This document shows positions 16,667 through 25,851 of a DNA stretch of 34,324 nucleotides, one piece after another. Every line of letters starts with the position of its first letter. The first letter of the stretch is position 1. The position numbers and the translations under genes were made by a program. Source of the stretch: Planctomycetaceae bacterium (GTDB lineage Bacteria > Planctomycetota > Planctomycetia > Pirellulales > Pirellulaceae); NCBI GenBank assembly GCA_007694185.1, contig RECD01000209.1, forward strand, positions 1 through 34,324, given 5' to 3'. The notes beneath the pieces are model-generated. The model did not search any database. It was not told where the DNA came from and was given only the letters and a program-made list of their open reading frames with translations.

Positions 16667-16869
16667 CACGAAGGGCCGGTTGCGCGATGGATTTGTCGAT
16701 GAGCGCGGTGAACGAGGCGGATCTGCCGCGGGTGCGGGCCGATCATCCCTCAATGAGGATCACGACGATTCCGCCGGAGGAGATTGTCAAGCGGCACCTG
16801 GGAGTTGCTCGGGCTTTGGCTCGGATTTCGACGGGCGAGATGGGCGAAAAACTGAGGGCGGCGATTTGA
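16654..16869 (+). pseudogene. Relic: C-terminal tail of an LRR-A gene
   Basis: The codons read DLSMSAVNEADLPRVRADHP, then ITTIPPEEIVKRHLGVARAL and ARISTGEMGEKLRAAI-stop. The intact LRR-A gene has DLSMSVINDDDLLRVRADHP, ITIPPAEIVRRHIGVAHSL and ARIATGEAAEELKKAI. Only the last ~60 codons remain, with no signal peptide or repeats. The possible GTG start lies in the operator and an ATG is at 16687. It lies 36 nt upstream of DUF1592, the same position an LRR-A gene holds in cassette 2. It may be untranslated, or translated as a small cytoplasmic peptide. Confidence 0.7.
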
Positions 16870-16905
16870 GGACTTTAACGCGAGACAACAGCCGGAGGCG
16901 AAGCG

Positions 16906-19365
16906 ATGAAATTCGGGCCACCATGGGATGGCGGATGTCCCCGGCGCGTCAAATGGCTCATGTTCATAGCGATCATGCCACTGTTCGGCCCTTCAATGGC
17001 GGCAGCGGCTGAAGAGTTACGCGCGGGGCGGTTCGAGCAGCAGGTGCTGCCGCTGGTGCGGCAGAATTGCCTGGACTGCCACAACGCCGAGGAGTCGGAA
17101 GGCGGGTTGGACCTTTCGCGTTTCGCCAAAGTCGAAGACCTGTTGGCCGAGAGGAAACTTTGGCAGCGGGTCGTGCGCCAGTTGAAAGCGGGCGCCATGC
17201 CTCCGGACGGTCTCCCCAGGCCCCCAGAAAAAGAAGTGCAGGACGTGATCGCCTGGCTGGACGAAGCGCTCGTTTACGTCGATCCGACTCAGCCGCCGGA
17301 CCCGGGGCGAGTCACCGTGCGCCGCTTGAATCGGACCGAGTACAACCACACCGTCCGCGACCTGTTCGGCGTGTCGCTGAATCTGGCCGACGAGTTCCCG
17401 GCAGACGATCTCGGCTATGGGTTCGACAACATTGGCGATGTGCTCAGCATCTCGCCGCTACGGATGGAACAGTACCTGAAGGCGGCCGAGACCCTCACGT
17501 CCGTCTTGCTGCTGAAATCGGAACAGCCCGTCTACGACGAGTTCAGCGAGGCGGTCTTTTTCAAGTACAACCAGCGGCCTCGCAACGCCAGCGACCGCGG
17601 TTGGGAACTGACGCCGGGCACGGAAACGTTCCTGGAGTTCGAGTTACCTGCGCCGGGCGAGTACGAGATTCGCATCCACGCCTGGGCCGTCGAGAAACCG
17701 CCCGAGAAGGACCGCGACAACAACGAGCGGTGGCTGGAAGCCGAGGCGAAGTTGGTCCTGGATCCCGATGCCAGGCCGGCGGTCGAAGCGACGTTGCTGT
17801 GCGACGACCAGTTGATCGGGCACATTCCGGTTCTGCCGGGCAACGGTACGACGGCGCTCAAGCAGGTGTACACTGTCCGCTTCACCGCTCAGGCCGGCGT
17901 TCACACGATCCGCGCTCGGCACCGGTTCCCCCGCGAGATGAGTGAAGAGGATATCGCCAAACACCTGGAAAAGCCGCTGCTGGCGCCGCGTCTTGGCTTG
18001 CGTCGGATCGGTTTGCGCGGCCCGCTGCGGTTCGGCGAGGCCCGGCTCGCCCCGGCGCATCGGGCGCTGCTGCTGACCCGCCCGGCGGACGACCTGGATG
18101 CCGACGCGGCCGCGCGAAAGGCGCTGCGCACGATCGCCGACCTGGCCTGGCGGCGTCCGGTCACCGAGCGGGAACTGGACCAGCTCGTCGGATTCGTCGC
18201 CCGTCAACAGGCTCGCGGCCGGTCTTTTCAGGAAGCGCTGGAGCTGGCCGCGCAGGCGGTGCTCGTGTCCCCCAAGTTTCTCTTTCGACTTGAGACCTTG
18301 CCGGCGGATGCCGATCCGCCGCTGATCGCGCCGGTCGGTGATTACGCGCTGGCGTCGCGGCTGTCTTATTTCCTCTGGTCTTCAATGCCTGATGAGGAAC
18401 TGTTTCGGTTGGCCGCTGAAGGAAAACTGGCCGATCCCGCGGTGCTGACCTCGCAGGTCGATCGGATGCTCAAGGATCGCCGCAGCGAGGCGTTCGTCGA
18501 AGGCTTCTTCGGTCAGTGGCTGGGGTTGCGGCGACTTCCAGACGTCAACTTCGACCCGAAGCCGTTCCCCGATTTCAGTTCGGAATTGAAGGAGGATTTG
18601 AGCAGCGAAACGACGCGGTTCGTCACCTCGATCGTTCGCCACAACAAGAGCATCCTGGAACTGCTGCGGGCGGAAACCACGTTCGTCAACGGCCGGCTGG
18701 CCCGATTCTACGGAATTGCCGGAGTGGAACGAGACGGCGATTTTCGCGAGGTATCACTGGCCGGCACGCCGCGCCAGGGGCTGCTTACGCAGGGCGGCAT
18801 CTTGATGCTCTCGTCCTATCCGAATCGGACCTCGCCCACGCGGCGCGGCAACTGGATTCTGGAGACGATCCTCGGCGAAGAGCCGCCACCCCCGCCGGAC
18901 GGCGTGCCGGAACTGGCCGAAACGGAGTCGTCGAGTCCCGGCCTGCCGCTACGGCAGCAATTGGAACTCCACCGGACCAACGCCGTGTGCGCCTCGTGCC
19001 ATCGCACGATGGATGCGATCGGATTCGGCTTCGAGAACTTCAATGCCATCGGCCAGTGGCGAGACACGGAAGGGGATCAGCCGATCGACGCCGCTGGCGA
19101 CCTGCCTTCGGGTGAAACGTTCGAGAGCCCGCGCGAACTAATCGAGATCCTCTCCCGGCGGCAAGACGATTTTGCCCGGCACCTGGCTGGCCGCCTGCTG
19201 ACCTACGCCCTCGGTCGCGGTACCGAGTATTTCGATCGGCCCGCACTGGATGCGATCGTGGACAACACGCGTGCCGACAATTTTCGATTCCATGACCTGG
19301 TTCACCAGATCGTGCTCAGCAAGCCCTTCGGCTGGCAGCGGCATGAAAGTGAGGAACGCCAATGA
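16906..19365 (+). CDS. DUF1592-type exported cytochrome-like protein, cassette 4
   Basis: This 819-residue protein has a signal segment (VKWLMFIAIMPLFGPSMAAA), CLDCH at 55-59, DUF1587 (RRLNRTEYNHTVRDLFGV), a beta-rich section (about 220-350, with ELPAPGEYEIRIHAWAVE), DUF1595 (AWRRPVTERELDQLVGFV), DUF1592 (LASRLSYFLWSSMPDEELF), a five-proline run (GEEPPPPPDG), DUF1588 with CASCH and MDAIGFGFENFNAIGQW, and DUF1585 (LLTYALGRGTEYF). The start has GGAGG 7 nt upstream. The stop overlaps the DUF1552 start (ATGATGA). This is the only cassette on the plus strand, divergent from cassettes 1-3 across a two-operator region. Confidence 0.92.
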   Translation: MKFGPPWDGGCPRRVKWLMFIAIMPLFGPSMAAAAEELRAGRFEQQVLPLVRQNCLDCHNAEESEGGLDLSRFAKVEDLLAERKLWQRVVRQLKAGAMPPDGLPRPPEKEVQDVIAWLDEALVYVDPTQPPDPGRVTVRRLNRTEYNHTVRDLFGVSLNLADEFPADDLGYGFDNIGDVLSISPLRMEQYLKAAETLTSVLLLKSEQPVYDEFSEAVFFKYNQRPRNASDRGWELTPGTETFLEFELPAPGEYEIRIHAWAVEKPPEKDRDNNERWLEAEAKLVLDPDARPAVEATLLCDDQLIGHIPVLPGNGTTALKQVYTVRFTAQAGVHTIRARHRFPREMSEEDIAKHLEKPLLAPRLGLRRIGLRGPLRFGEARLAPAHRALLLTRPADDLDADAAARKALRTIADLAWRRPVTERELDQLVGFVARQQARGRSFQEALELAAQAVLVSPKFLFRLETLPADADPPLIAPVGDYALASRLSYFLWSSMPDEELFRLAAEGKLADPAVLTSQVDRMLKDRRSEAFVEGFFGQWLGLRRLPDVNFDPKPFPDFSSELKEDLSSETTRFVTSIVRHNKSILELLRAETTFVNGRLARFYGIAGVERDGDFREVSLAGTPRQGLLTQGGILMLSSYPNRTSPTRRGNWILETILGEEPPPPPDGVPELAETESSSPGLPLRQQLELHRTNAVCASCHRTMDAIGFGFENFNAIGQWRDTEGDQPIDAAGDLPSGETFESPRELIEILSRRQDDFARHLAGRLLTYALGRGTEYFDRPALDAIVDNTRADNFRFHDLVHQIVLSKPFGWQRHESEERQ

Positions 19366-20696
19366 TGACTCGACCACCACTTTCCCGACGGACTTTTTTG
19401 CGCGGTCTGGGCGTTACCATGGGCCTGCCGCTGCTGGAGTGCATGCTGCCCCGAGGGTACGCCGCTTCGGGGTCGTTCGATCCGCCGCTACGGCTCGGCT
19501 GGGTGTACTTTCCCAACGGCATGGTGCGGGAGGATTGGACGCCCACCGGATCGGGTCGCGATTTCCAGTTCAACAAGAGCAACGCGCCGCTGGCCCCGGT
19601 GCGGGACCACGTGACGCTGATCTCGAACCTGGCTCACGACAAGGCGCGCCCCCACGGCGACGGGCCGGGGGCTCACGCCCGCGAAGGCGCCACCTATCTG
19701 ACGGGCGTGCAGGCGAAGAAAACCGGCGGCAAGGACATCTACCTGGGCGAATCGATCGATCAGGTGATCGCCCGCCGGATTGGCCAGCAAACGCGGCTGC
19801 CGTCGCTCGAACTGGGCGTGGAACCCAATCGCAAGGAAGGACGTTGCGACTCGGGCTACAGTTGCATCTATATGTCCAACATTTCCTGGCGAAGTCCGAC
19901 GCAGCCGAGCGGCGTGGAAATCAGCCCCCGCCGCGCGTTCGACCGGCTCTTTGGCGCCACGGGGGAAGCCGCGGCACGCTTCCGCCAACGGGCCGCGGAC
20001 CGGCTGAGCGTGCTGGATTTCGTCGCCGATGACGCCAGCCGGCTGAACCGGCAGCTTGGGGCCACCGATCGGCAAAAACTGGCCGAGTACCTGGAAAGCG
20101 TGCGGGCGATCGAAAAGCAGATCGCCCAGAACAAGAACATGCCGCCCATCGACGTGCCACCCGGCAGCCGCCCGGATCAAGAGCCGGATGATTTCGTCCC
20201 GCACACGCGGCTGATGTACGACCTGATGGCCCTGGCCTGGCAGACCGACGCCACGCGAGTCATCACGTTCATGTTGGCCAACTCGCAGACCAACCGGGCT
20301 TACGAGAACCTGGGGATCAGGTCCGGCCACCACCAGCTGACCCACAGCATCGGGCAGGAAGCGGACATCCAGAAGATCGACCAGTTCGTGGTCGCCGAGT
20401 TCGCTCGCTTCATTGGCAAGCTGAGCAGCATCGCGGAAGGTCCGGGATCGCTGCTGGATCACTGTTTGGTTACACTCGGCTCGGCGATGGGAGACGGCCG
20501 CAAGCACGACCATCACGAACTGCCGGTCGCCGTGGCCGGTCATGCCGGCGGAGCCGTAACGGGCGGCCAGCACCTCAAGCTGGAAGCCGAGACGCCGATG
20601 AGCAACCTGTTCGTCACCACGGCCCAGCTTGCCGGCGTGCCGCTCCAGCGATTCGGCGACAGCAGCGGCCCGCTGGCGGCCATTCTCGATACGTAA
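19362..20696 (+). CDS. DUF1552 (HXXSHH) Tat-exported protein, cassette 4
   Basis: This 444-residue protein has a twin-arginine signal (SRRTFLRGLGVTMGLPLLEC, 8-27). The core is recognisable: GPGAHAREGATYLTG, LAEYLESVRAIEKQI and LAWQTDATRV. The signature reads HHQLTHS (323-329), so the final histidine of the HxxTHH motif of cassettes 1 and 2 is serine here, which could alter a metal or catalytic site if the motif has that role. Translation is coupled to DUF1592 by an ATGA overlap. The sulfatase gene follows after about 30-48 nt, so this cassette directly links the DUF1552/DUF1592 pair to sulfate-ester hydrolysis. Confidence 0.9.
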   Translation: MMTRPPLSRRTFLRGLGVTMGLPLLECMLPRGYAASGSFDPPLRLGWVYFPNGMVREDWTPTGSGRDFQFNKSNAPLAPVRDHVTLISNLAHDKARPHGDGPGAHAREGATYLTGVQAKKTGGKDIYLGESIDQVIARRIGQQTRLPSLELGVEPNRKEGRCDSGYSCIYMSNISWRSPTQPSGVEISPRRAFDRLFGATGEAAARFRQRAADRLSVLDFVADDASRLNRQLGATDRQKLAEYLESVRAIEKQIAQNKNMPPIDVPPGSRPDQEPDDFVPHTRLMYDLMALAWQTDATRVITFMLANSQTNRAYENLGIRSGHHQLTHSIGQEADIQKIDQFVVAEFARFIGKLSSIAEGPGSLLDHCLVTLGSAMGDGRKHDHHELPVAVAGHAGGAVTGGQHLKLEAETPMSNLFVTTAQLAGVPLQRFGDSSGPLAAILDT

Positions 20697-20744
20697 CGCG
20701 ACCGATCAAACAACCATCAACCGCACATGAAGGAACTTGTCATC

Positions 20745-22214
20745 ATGAAGTTATGGGTGCCGCTCGGCCTGACGCTGCTGTATTTCGCATCCGCCCCGCT
20801 TGCTCAAACCGCCGAACGTCCCAACATCGTCTTCATCATGTCGGACGAGATCGGCTATTTCGAGCCCGGCTATATGGGCGGCCAGACGATCCGCACTCCC
20901 CGCATCGACCGCATGGCCCGCGAGGGGCTGCGGTTCGACAACCTATTCTCGGGAGCCTCCGTGTGCGCACCGACCCGCAGCTGTCTGCTCACCGGCAAAC
21001 ACGCCGGGCACACTTCGGTGCGGGTGAACGGCGGCGGCACGCCCATTCGAGCCGACGAGACCACCGTGGCCGCCTTGCTCAAGGCGAAAGGCTACGCCAC
21101 CGGCGGGTTCGGCAAATGGGGATGCGGTGCCCGCGGTTCGACCGGAGTTCCGGAGAAGCACGGGTTCGACGTCTTCTTCGGATATTACGACCAGGTTCAC
21201 GCCCACACGTACTATCCGCCCTACTTGATCCGCAACAGCGAGGAGGTGCCGCTGCCGGGTAACGACGGCAGCGACGGCGGCAAGACGTACGCCCACTATC
21301 TGATCCACGAAGCCGCTTTGCAGTTCATTCGCGACCACCGCGACCAGCCGTTCTTCGCCTATCTGCCCTATACGCCGCCGCACGGCAGTTTTCAGATTCC
21401 GGACAGCGATCCCGCCTGGGCACAGTATCAGGACAAGCCCTGGCCGGAACCGGCACGGCGCTACGCCGCGATGGTCACAATGCTCGATCGGCACGTCGGC
21501 GAGGTGCTGGAGTTGCTCAAGGAACTCGAACTGGAGCAGAACACACTGGTCATGTTCTGCGGGGACAACGGTGGGGCGGACTATTTCGCGTCGCCCGAAC
21601 ATCCCCGCGGCATGCACTCGGCCAACAAACACCCGGACACGGGGCTGGAGTATCGCGGCAAGAAGGGCGAATTGTACGAAGGCGGCGTCCGCGTGCCGTT
21701 CGTCGCCTGGTGGCCCGGCATGATCGCCGCCGGAGGGACGTCGGACCTGCTGGCCTGCTTCCCCGACATCCTGCCGACATTCGCGGAATTAGCCGGCGTT
21801 GATCCACCCGCCGACATCGACGGCATTTCTCTGGTGCCGACCTTGCTGGGCGCGGCGGCGGGTCGCCCGCAGCGGCAACATCCTTACCTCTACTGGGAAG
21901 GGAACGGATGGATCGCGATCCGTCAAAATAACTGGCGGGCGGTGAAGCCCAACAAGAGCACCACCTGGGAACTCTACGACCTGAGCGTCGATCCCGGAGA
22001 AACCACGGACCTGGCCGCCTCGCACCCAGAGGTTCTCGCCCGCTTGAGAGCCTTGGCTGAATCGGCTCATCAGCCCGCCCGCGAAGGAACGTTTACGTCC
22101 CTGGACCTCTACGAACGCGACCGGCGGGCCAAGTACGGAAAGCATGACGACCCCAGCTACATCGCCACGCCCAGCGGGATCAGAAAAAGGCCGGTCCCCT
22201 CGACGCCTCAATGA
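20745..22214 (+). CDS. Exported sulfatase (type I, cysteine type), cassette 4
   Basis: This protein of about 489 residues has a signal peptide (VPLGLTLLYFASAPLAQ) and the sulfatase core. The active-site motif is CAPTR (74-78), whose cysteine would be converted to formylglycine. Other ligands and catalytic residues appear in PYTPPHGSF, GDNGGAD and GKKGELYEGGVRVPF. The usual DD metal pair near the N-terminus reads SDEIGYFEPG (D34-E35), and the usual GKWH is GKWGCG; both suggest a planctomycete subgroup. ATG at 20745 is preferred because AAGGA precedes it at good spacing; an in-frame ATG lies at 20727. The likely substrate is a sulfated polysaccharide, by family. It converges on the truncated sulfatase at 22295. 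Confidence 0.9.
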   Translation: MKLWVPLGLTLLYFASAPLAQTAERPNIVFIMSDEIGYFEPGYMGGQTIRTPRIDRMAREGLRFDNLFSGASVCAPTRSCLLTGKHAGHTSVRVNGGGTPIRADETTVAALLKAKGYATGGFGKWGCGARGSTGVPEKHGFDVFFGYYDQVHAHTYYPPYLIRNSEEVPLPGNDGSDGGKTYAHYLIHEAALQFIRDHRDQPFFAYLPYTPPHGSFQIPDSDPAWAQYQDKPWPEPARRYAAMVTMLDRHVGEVLELLKELELEQNTLVMFCGDNGGADYFASPEHPRGMHSANKHPDTGLEYRGKKGELYEGGVRVPFVAWWPGMIAAGGTSDLLACFPDILPTFAELAGVDPPADIDGISLVPTLLGAAAGRPQRQHPYLYWEGNGWIAIRQNNWRAVKPNKSTTWELYDLSVDPGETTDLAASHPEVLARLRALAESAHQPAREGTFTSLDLYERDRRAKYGKHDDPSYIATPSGIRKRPVPSTPQ

Positions 22215-22294
22215 TCGTTGAAAAAACTCGGCAAGTGGTTGCGAGAGAATCCTGGTGCCCTCGGTGCCGGCTTCGTCATCATCGAGCTGCACAA

Positions 22295-22690
22295 CTATGT
22301 ATTCCGGGCACCGCTTGCAAACCGGGCGGCGGAGTTGGTCGCGAATAACGCGATCCATGCCGGAGTGGTGCGGGCGGCCGAGGAGACGACACTCGCGGCT
22401 GCGGAGGATCTGGCGAGCGCGGCGCTCAAGGTCGTCCGCAACGGATTGCACAGCGGCGATTGGCAGTGGGCGTTGAGAAACAGGGTCCCCTGTTCGGCGA
22501 GCCGGTCGATGTTCGGCGTTCGCGCCAACGGATGCCCCATGCTGCCGACCCAGTCGTTCAGGTCATCAATCGAGATGAACAGCACGTTCGGTTTCGACGA
22601 CTCGCCCGCCGCCTCTCCGCCGACTATTCCCACTCCGATCGTGAACACCATCAGAGCGATGGACCATGGAATATTGCCAAAGGACTTCAT
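22295..22690 (-). pseudogene. Truncated sulfatase, iduronate-2-sulfatase-like N-terminus
   Basis: The first ~88 codons are a good sulfatase start: signal peptide, PNVLFISIDDLNDWVG, TPNIDRLAEQGTLFLNAHCQ and the active-site motif CNPLR (81-85; the usual form is CNPSR). After RTTL the frame turns into unrelated alanine/serine-rich sequence and stops after 131 codons, against about 450-500 expected. Homology ends near 22430. The ATG at 22690 has GGAG 9 nt upstream and lies 24 nt after the previous sulfatase stop, so it may still be transcribed as the last gene of the operon. The sequence that replaces its body (22218-22430) is unidentified. Confidence 0.8.
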
Positions 22691-22714
22691 AGGGGGCATC
22701 TCCAAGCGCGTCGT

Positions 22715-24328
22715 TCAGGGTGTGGGTTTCATCTGTTTCACGATATCCTCGCGCGGTACCACGCCGACGCGAGAGGCCCAGGCTTCAAATTGACTCTGCA
22801 TGGCTGCTAGGCGCTCGGCCTGGCTGGCGGCGAGGTTCTGAGTTTCGCCCGGATCAATGGATGTATCGTAAAGCTCCCATTCTCCGGTGCGGGATCCGCT
22901 GGTGGCGATGTCGCCGCTCTCTGCGGCGGCAGCGTAGCCGCGCACGAGCTTCCAGTGGCCTTGACGCATTGCCTCGTTGCCCATGCGCTCCCAGAAAAGT
23001 GGGCGGTCCATGGGGAGAGAGACCGCTTCACCCTGCAGAGCAGGCAGGATACTTTGGCCTTCGAGTTTCGGCACAGGATGGCCGGCGAAGGCGGGGGGGT
23101 GCTCAGCCCCTGCGGCTTCAAGACAGGTGGGGAAGATGTCCATGATGTGCGCAGGGCCAGTGACGATCTTGCCTCGCTGGGTTGCAGGTATGCCTGCAGG
23201 CCAGTGAGCGACTAAGGGTGAAGCGATGCCGCCGTCATGCACCCAAACTTTGAACTTGCGGAAGGGCGTATTGCTCACCTGACCCCAGAGCGTGCCATGA
23301 ACTGTGTCGGCACCGTTGTCGCTGAGGAAGAGAATGAGGGTGTTGTCGAGCTGCTTGCGTTGACGAAGCACCTCGACGATGCGGGCGAGGTTCTGGTCCA
23401 CGCGGTCGATCATGCCAGCGAAATGCCGCATCCATAATTCGTTGCGCTCGCTTTTGGCGTGTTTGGCCTCCTCGGTGACGGTGGGATCGAGATCGGGAAG
23501 ACGTGCATCATCCGGCACAAGGCCGAGTTCTTTGAGACGTTCGAAGCGGCGTTGGCGGATGACATGGGGGCCGACACGGTAGGTGTCCAGATACTTGGCG
23601 ACGTCACTCTCATGGGCCTGCAGTGGCCAATGGGGGGCGGTGAACGCCAGGTATCCGAACCAGGGAAGGTCAGGGTCGGATTCCTCAATGAAACGCAGGG
23701 TGTAGTCAGTAAAGGTGTCGGTTGTGTAGAAATCGGGCAGGAGTTCTTTGACGATTTCACCATTGAGCACGAATCGGCTGATCGGACCTTTCTTTTGCCA
23801 GGAGCGATAGCCGGTAAACTGCTCGCAAGCACCGCCGATGAGAGCGAAATGGCGGTCGAACCCGCGTTGGCCCGGCCAACGGATTTGTTCCTGACCGAGG
23901 TGCCATTTGCCGGACATGAAAGTCTGGTAGCCTGCCGCGCGCAGGGCTTCAGGCAAGGTGACGATGCCCTCGGTCTTGAATCCGAGATAGGCAGGCGAAC
24001 CGATGCGCCGCCACAGATCGCTTCGTGCGCCTTGTTCGTTCATGTCTCCCACGCCCGCCTGATGCGGGTAAAGACCGCTCAGGAGGGAGGCGCGGGAGGG
24101 ACAGCATTGGGCAGCGTTGTAAAATCGTGCGAGCCGGACGCCATCGGCCGCCAGCGCATCGAGTGTCGGCGTGCGAACTTCGCCGCCATAACAGCCGATG
24201 TCTGAATAGCCCATGTCATCCACCATGATCAGGAGGATGTTCGGGCTGTGGCGCCGCTCCGATTCCACCGCCAAGGCGGGACCGGCGCAGAGGATGAACA
24301 GGAGGTAGAGAATGAGGGAGCGATTCAT
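22715..24328 (-). CDS. Exported arylsulfatase-type sulfatase (cysteine type)
   Basis: This protein of about 537 residues has a signal peptide (ILYLLFILCAGPALAVE), the metal pair VDDMGYSDIGCYGG (D37-D38), active-site CCPSR (75-79), GKWHLG, TAPHWPLQA, LSDNGAD and VHDGGIASPLVAHWP. All key features of a functional arylsulfatase are present. The ATG overlaps the upstream sulfatase stop (ATGA at 24325-24328), so translation is coupled. An open extension to 24376 overlaps that gene and lacks support. The likely role is to remove sulfate from a polysaccharide in the periplasm or outside the cell. Maturation needs a formylglycine-forming enzyme; none is evident in this window. Confidence 0.93.
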   Translation of the reverse strand: MNRSLILYLLFILCAGPALAVESERRHSPNILLIMVDDMGYSDIGCYGGEVRTPTLDALAADGVRLARFYNAAQCCPSRASLLSGLYPHQAGVGDMNEQGARSDLWRRIGSPAYLGFKTEGIVTLPEALRAAGYQTFMSGKWHLGQEQIRWPGQRGFDRHFALIGGACEQFTGYRSWQKKGPISRFVLNGEIVKELLPDFYTTDTFTDYTLRFIEESDPDLPWFGYLAFTAPHWPLQAHESDVAKYLDTYRVGPHVIRQRRFERLKELGLVPDDARLPDLDPTVTEEAKHAKSERNELWMRHFAGMIDRVDQNLARIVEVLRQRKQLDNTLILFLSDNGADTVHGTLWGQVSNTPFRKFKVWVHDGGIASPLVAHWPAGIPATQRGKIVTGPAHIMDIFPTCLEAAGAEHPPAFAGHPVPKLEGQSILPALQGEAVSLPMDRPLFWERMGNEAMRQGHWKLVRGYAAAAESGDIATSGSRTGEWELYDTSIDPGETQNLAASQAERLAAMQSQFEAWASRVGVVPREDIVKQMKPTP

Positions 24329-25851
24329 GGGTGTGGCTCCGGAGTGATCGTCATGGATTTCGGAAACGGCGCCCATTCGGATGCCTCGGGATGGCGCAGC
24401 TCTTTGGCGGAACCGTTCCAGCCGCGCATCAAGGGAATGCAGTCGCCACCGCTCTCTGCAAGCAGTTCGAACAACCGCTTGTCCATCGCCAGGGCGAGTT
24501 GTCGGTGCTCGACCTCATGAAACAGGTTTTTCAGTTCGTCTGGATCGTTCTTCACATCGTACAGTTCGGGGACGTCCCAGAGTCCATAGGCCCGCACATA
24601 TTTCCAGCGGGGGGTGATCAGCGCGTGGAGTGTCGGTGTGGAGGGAGCCCAGCGTTCCCAGTAGTATTCGTAAAGCAGCTCGTCGCGCCAGTCGGGGACC
24701 TGCTCGCCGCGAGCCAGCGGCAACAGGCTCCGGCCGTGGAATCGGTCGGGTGGCTCGACTCCGGCGGCTTCCAACACCGTCGGGGCGATGTCGATGTTCG
24801 CCGCCATCTCGTGGACGACCCGGCCGCCGGAGAACGCCGCTGGGCAGTGTATCAGCAGCGGCACGCGAATGGACGCTTCATAGGCCGTGCGTTTGTCGAT
24901 CAGGCCGTGCTCGCCCCATAGATGACCGTTGTCGCCCATGTAGATGATCAGCGTCGAGTCGAGCTGACCGGATTCGCGCAGGAAGTCGAGCAGGCGCTGC
25001 GTACTCTCGTCCACCGACAGGAGCGTTTCACAGTAGCGTCGATAGATGTCTTCCGTGCTGCCCAGCGTATTGTGAAACGGGAACTCGGCCCCGTGCCACG
25101 AATTCCGCTGGTTGCGGGCCCACATCGGCTTGAGCTTGTCGAGCGGCGTGTCCTGAGTCGTGGGCAGCGGTTCGATATCCACGTCCGCGAACTTCCCCTC
25201 GTGCCGCGGGGCGGGACTGAAGTCGTGATGCACCGCCTTGTGAGACAGGTACAGCATCCACGGTTTGTCGGTCTTCCCGCGGCCCCTTAACCAGTCGAGT
25301 GCGTAGTCGGTCAGTTCGTCGGTGATGTATTTCGTCTGCGAGACCCGCTTGCCATCGACATTAAGCATCGCCTTGCGGCCGCTGGGCAGGTCGGGGAAGT
25401 AATGCCCCTGTCCGACGAAGCTCACCCAATGGTCCCAGCCGCGTCGCGGTTCGTCGCTCGAATGCCCCATGTGCCACTTGCCGACAAACGCGGTACGATA
25501 GCCCGCCTCCTGCAGATCTTCGCTGAAGAACCGCAGGCCGTCCGGCATGCCGCTCTGATTGTCCACCACGCGATGCGTATGGGCATACAGTCCGGTCAGG
25601 ATCGAGGCGCGGCTGGGCGAACAGAGCGACGTGGTCACATAGGCATTGGCGAATCGCACTCCGCCGGCCGCAAGCGAATCGGCGGCGGGCGTCTTCAGAA
25701 ACGGGTGCCCCAGGCAGCCGAGCGCGTCCCACCGCTGGTCGTCCACCAGGATGAACAGGATATTCCGCTTCTGCGCGGATTCGGCGGCATCGGCTCCCGG
25801 ACTCCAGACGCAGCATGCCAGACAGATCAACAAGTACGCAAGCTGTTTCAC
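24325..25851 (-). CDS. Exported sulfatase (cysteine type)
   Basis: This 508-residue protein begins with GTG at 25851 (GGAGT just upstream), overlapping the LRR-A stop as GTGA. It has a signal peptide (LAYLLICLACCVWSPGADA), the metal pair VDDQRWDALG (D37-D38), active-site CSPSR (77-81), GKWHMG, LSHKAVHHDF, GDNGHLWGEHGL and DKRTAYEASIRVPLL. The last motif is typical of a large sulfatase group that includes glycosaminoglycan-active members; the exact substrate cannot be read from sequence. It differs clearly from the sulfatase encoded next to it, so the operon probably attacks more than one sulfate position. Confidence 0.93.
   Translation of the reverse strand: MKQLAYLLICLACCVWSPGADAAESAQKRNILFILVDDQRWDALGCLGHPFLKTPAADSLAAGGVRFANAYVTTSLCSPSRASILTGLYAHTHRVVDNQSGMPDGLRFFSEDLQEAGYRTAFVGKWHMGHSSDEPRRGWDHWVSFVGQGHYFPDLPSGRKAMLNVDGKRVSQTKYITDELTDYALDWLRGRGKTDKPWMLYLSHKAVHHDFSPAPRHEGKFADVDIEPLPTTQDTPLDKLKPMWARNQRNSWHGAEFPFHNTLGSTEDIYRRYCETLLSVDESTQRLLDFLRESGQLDSTLIIYMGDNGHLWGEHGLIDKRTAYEASIRVPLLIHCPAAFSGGRVVHEMAANIDIAPTVLEAAGVEPPDRFHGRSLLPLARGEQVPDWRDELLYEYYWERWAPSTPTLHALITPRWKYVRAYGLWDVPELYDVKNDPDELKNLFHEVEHRQLALAMDKRLFELLAESGGDCIPLMRGWNGSAKELRHPEASEWAPFPKSMTITPEPHP

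Noticed and set aside
22218-22793. Plus-strand 191-codon frame after the cassette-4 sulfatase
   Set aside because: Its second half is antisense to sulfatase coding sequence. The first ~70 codons look somewhat coding but match nothing I know, so they are mentioned only as a junction puzzle.
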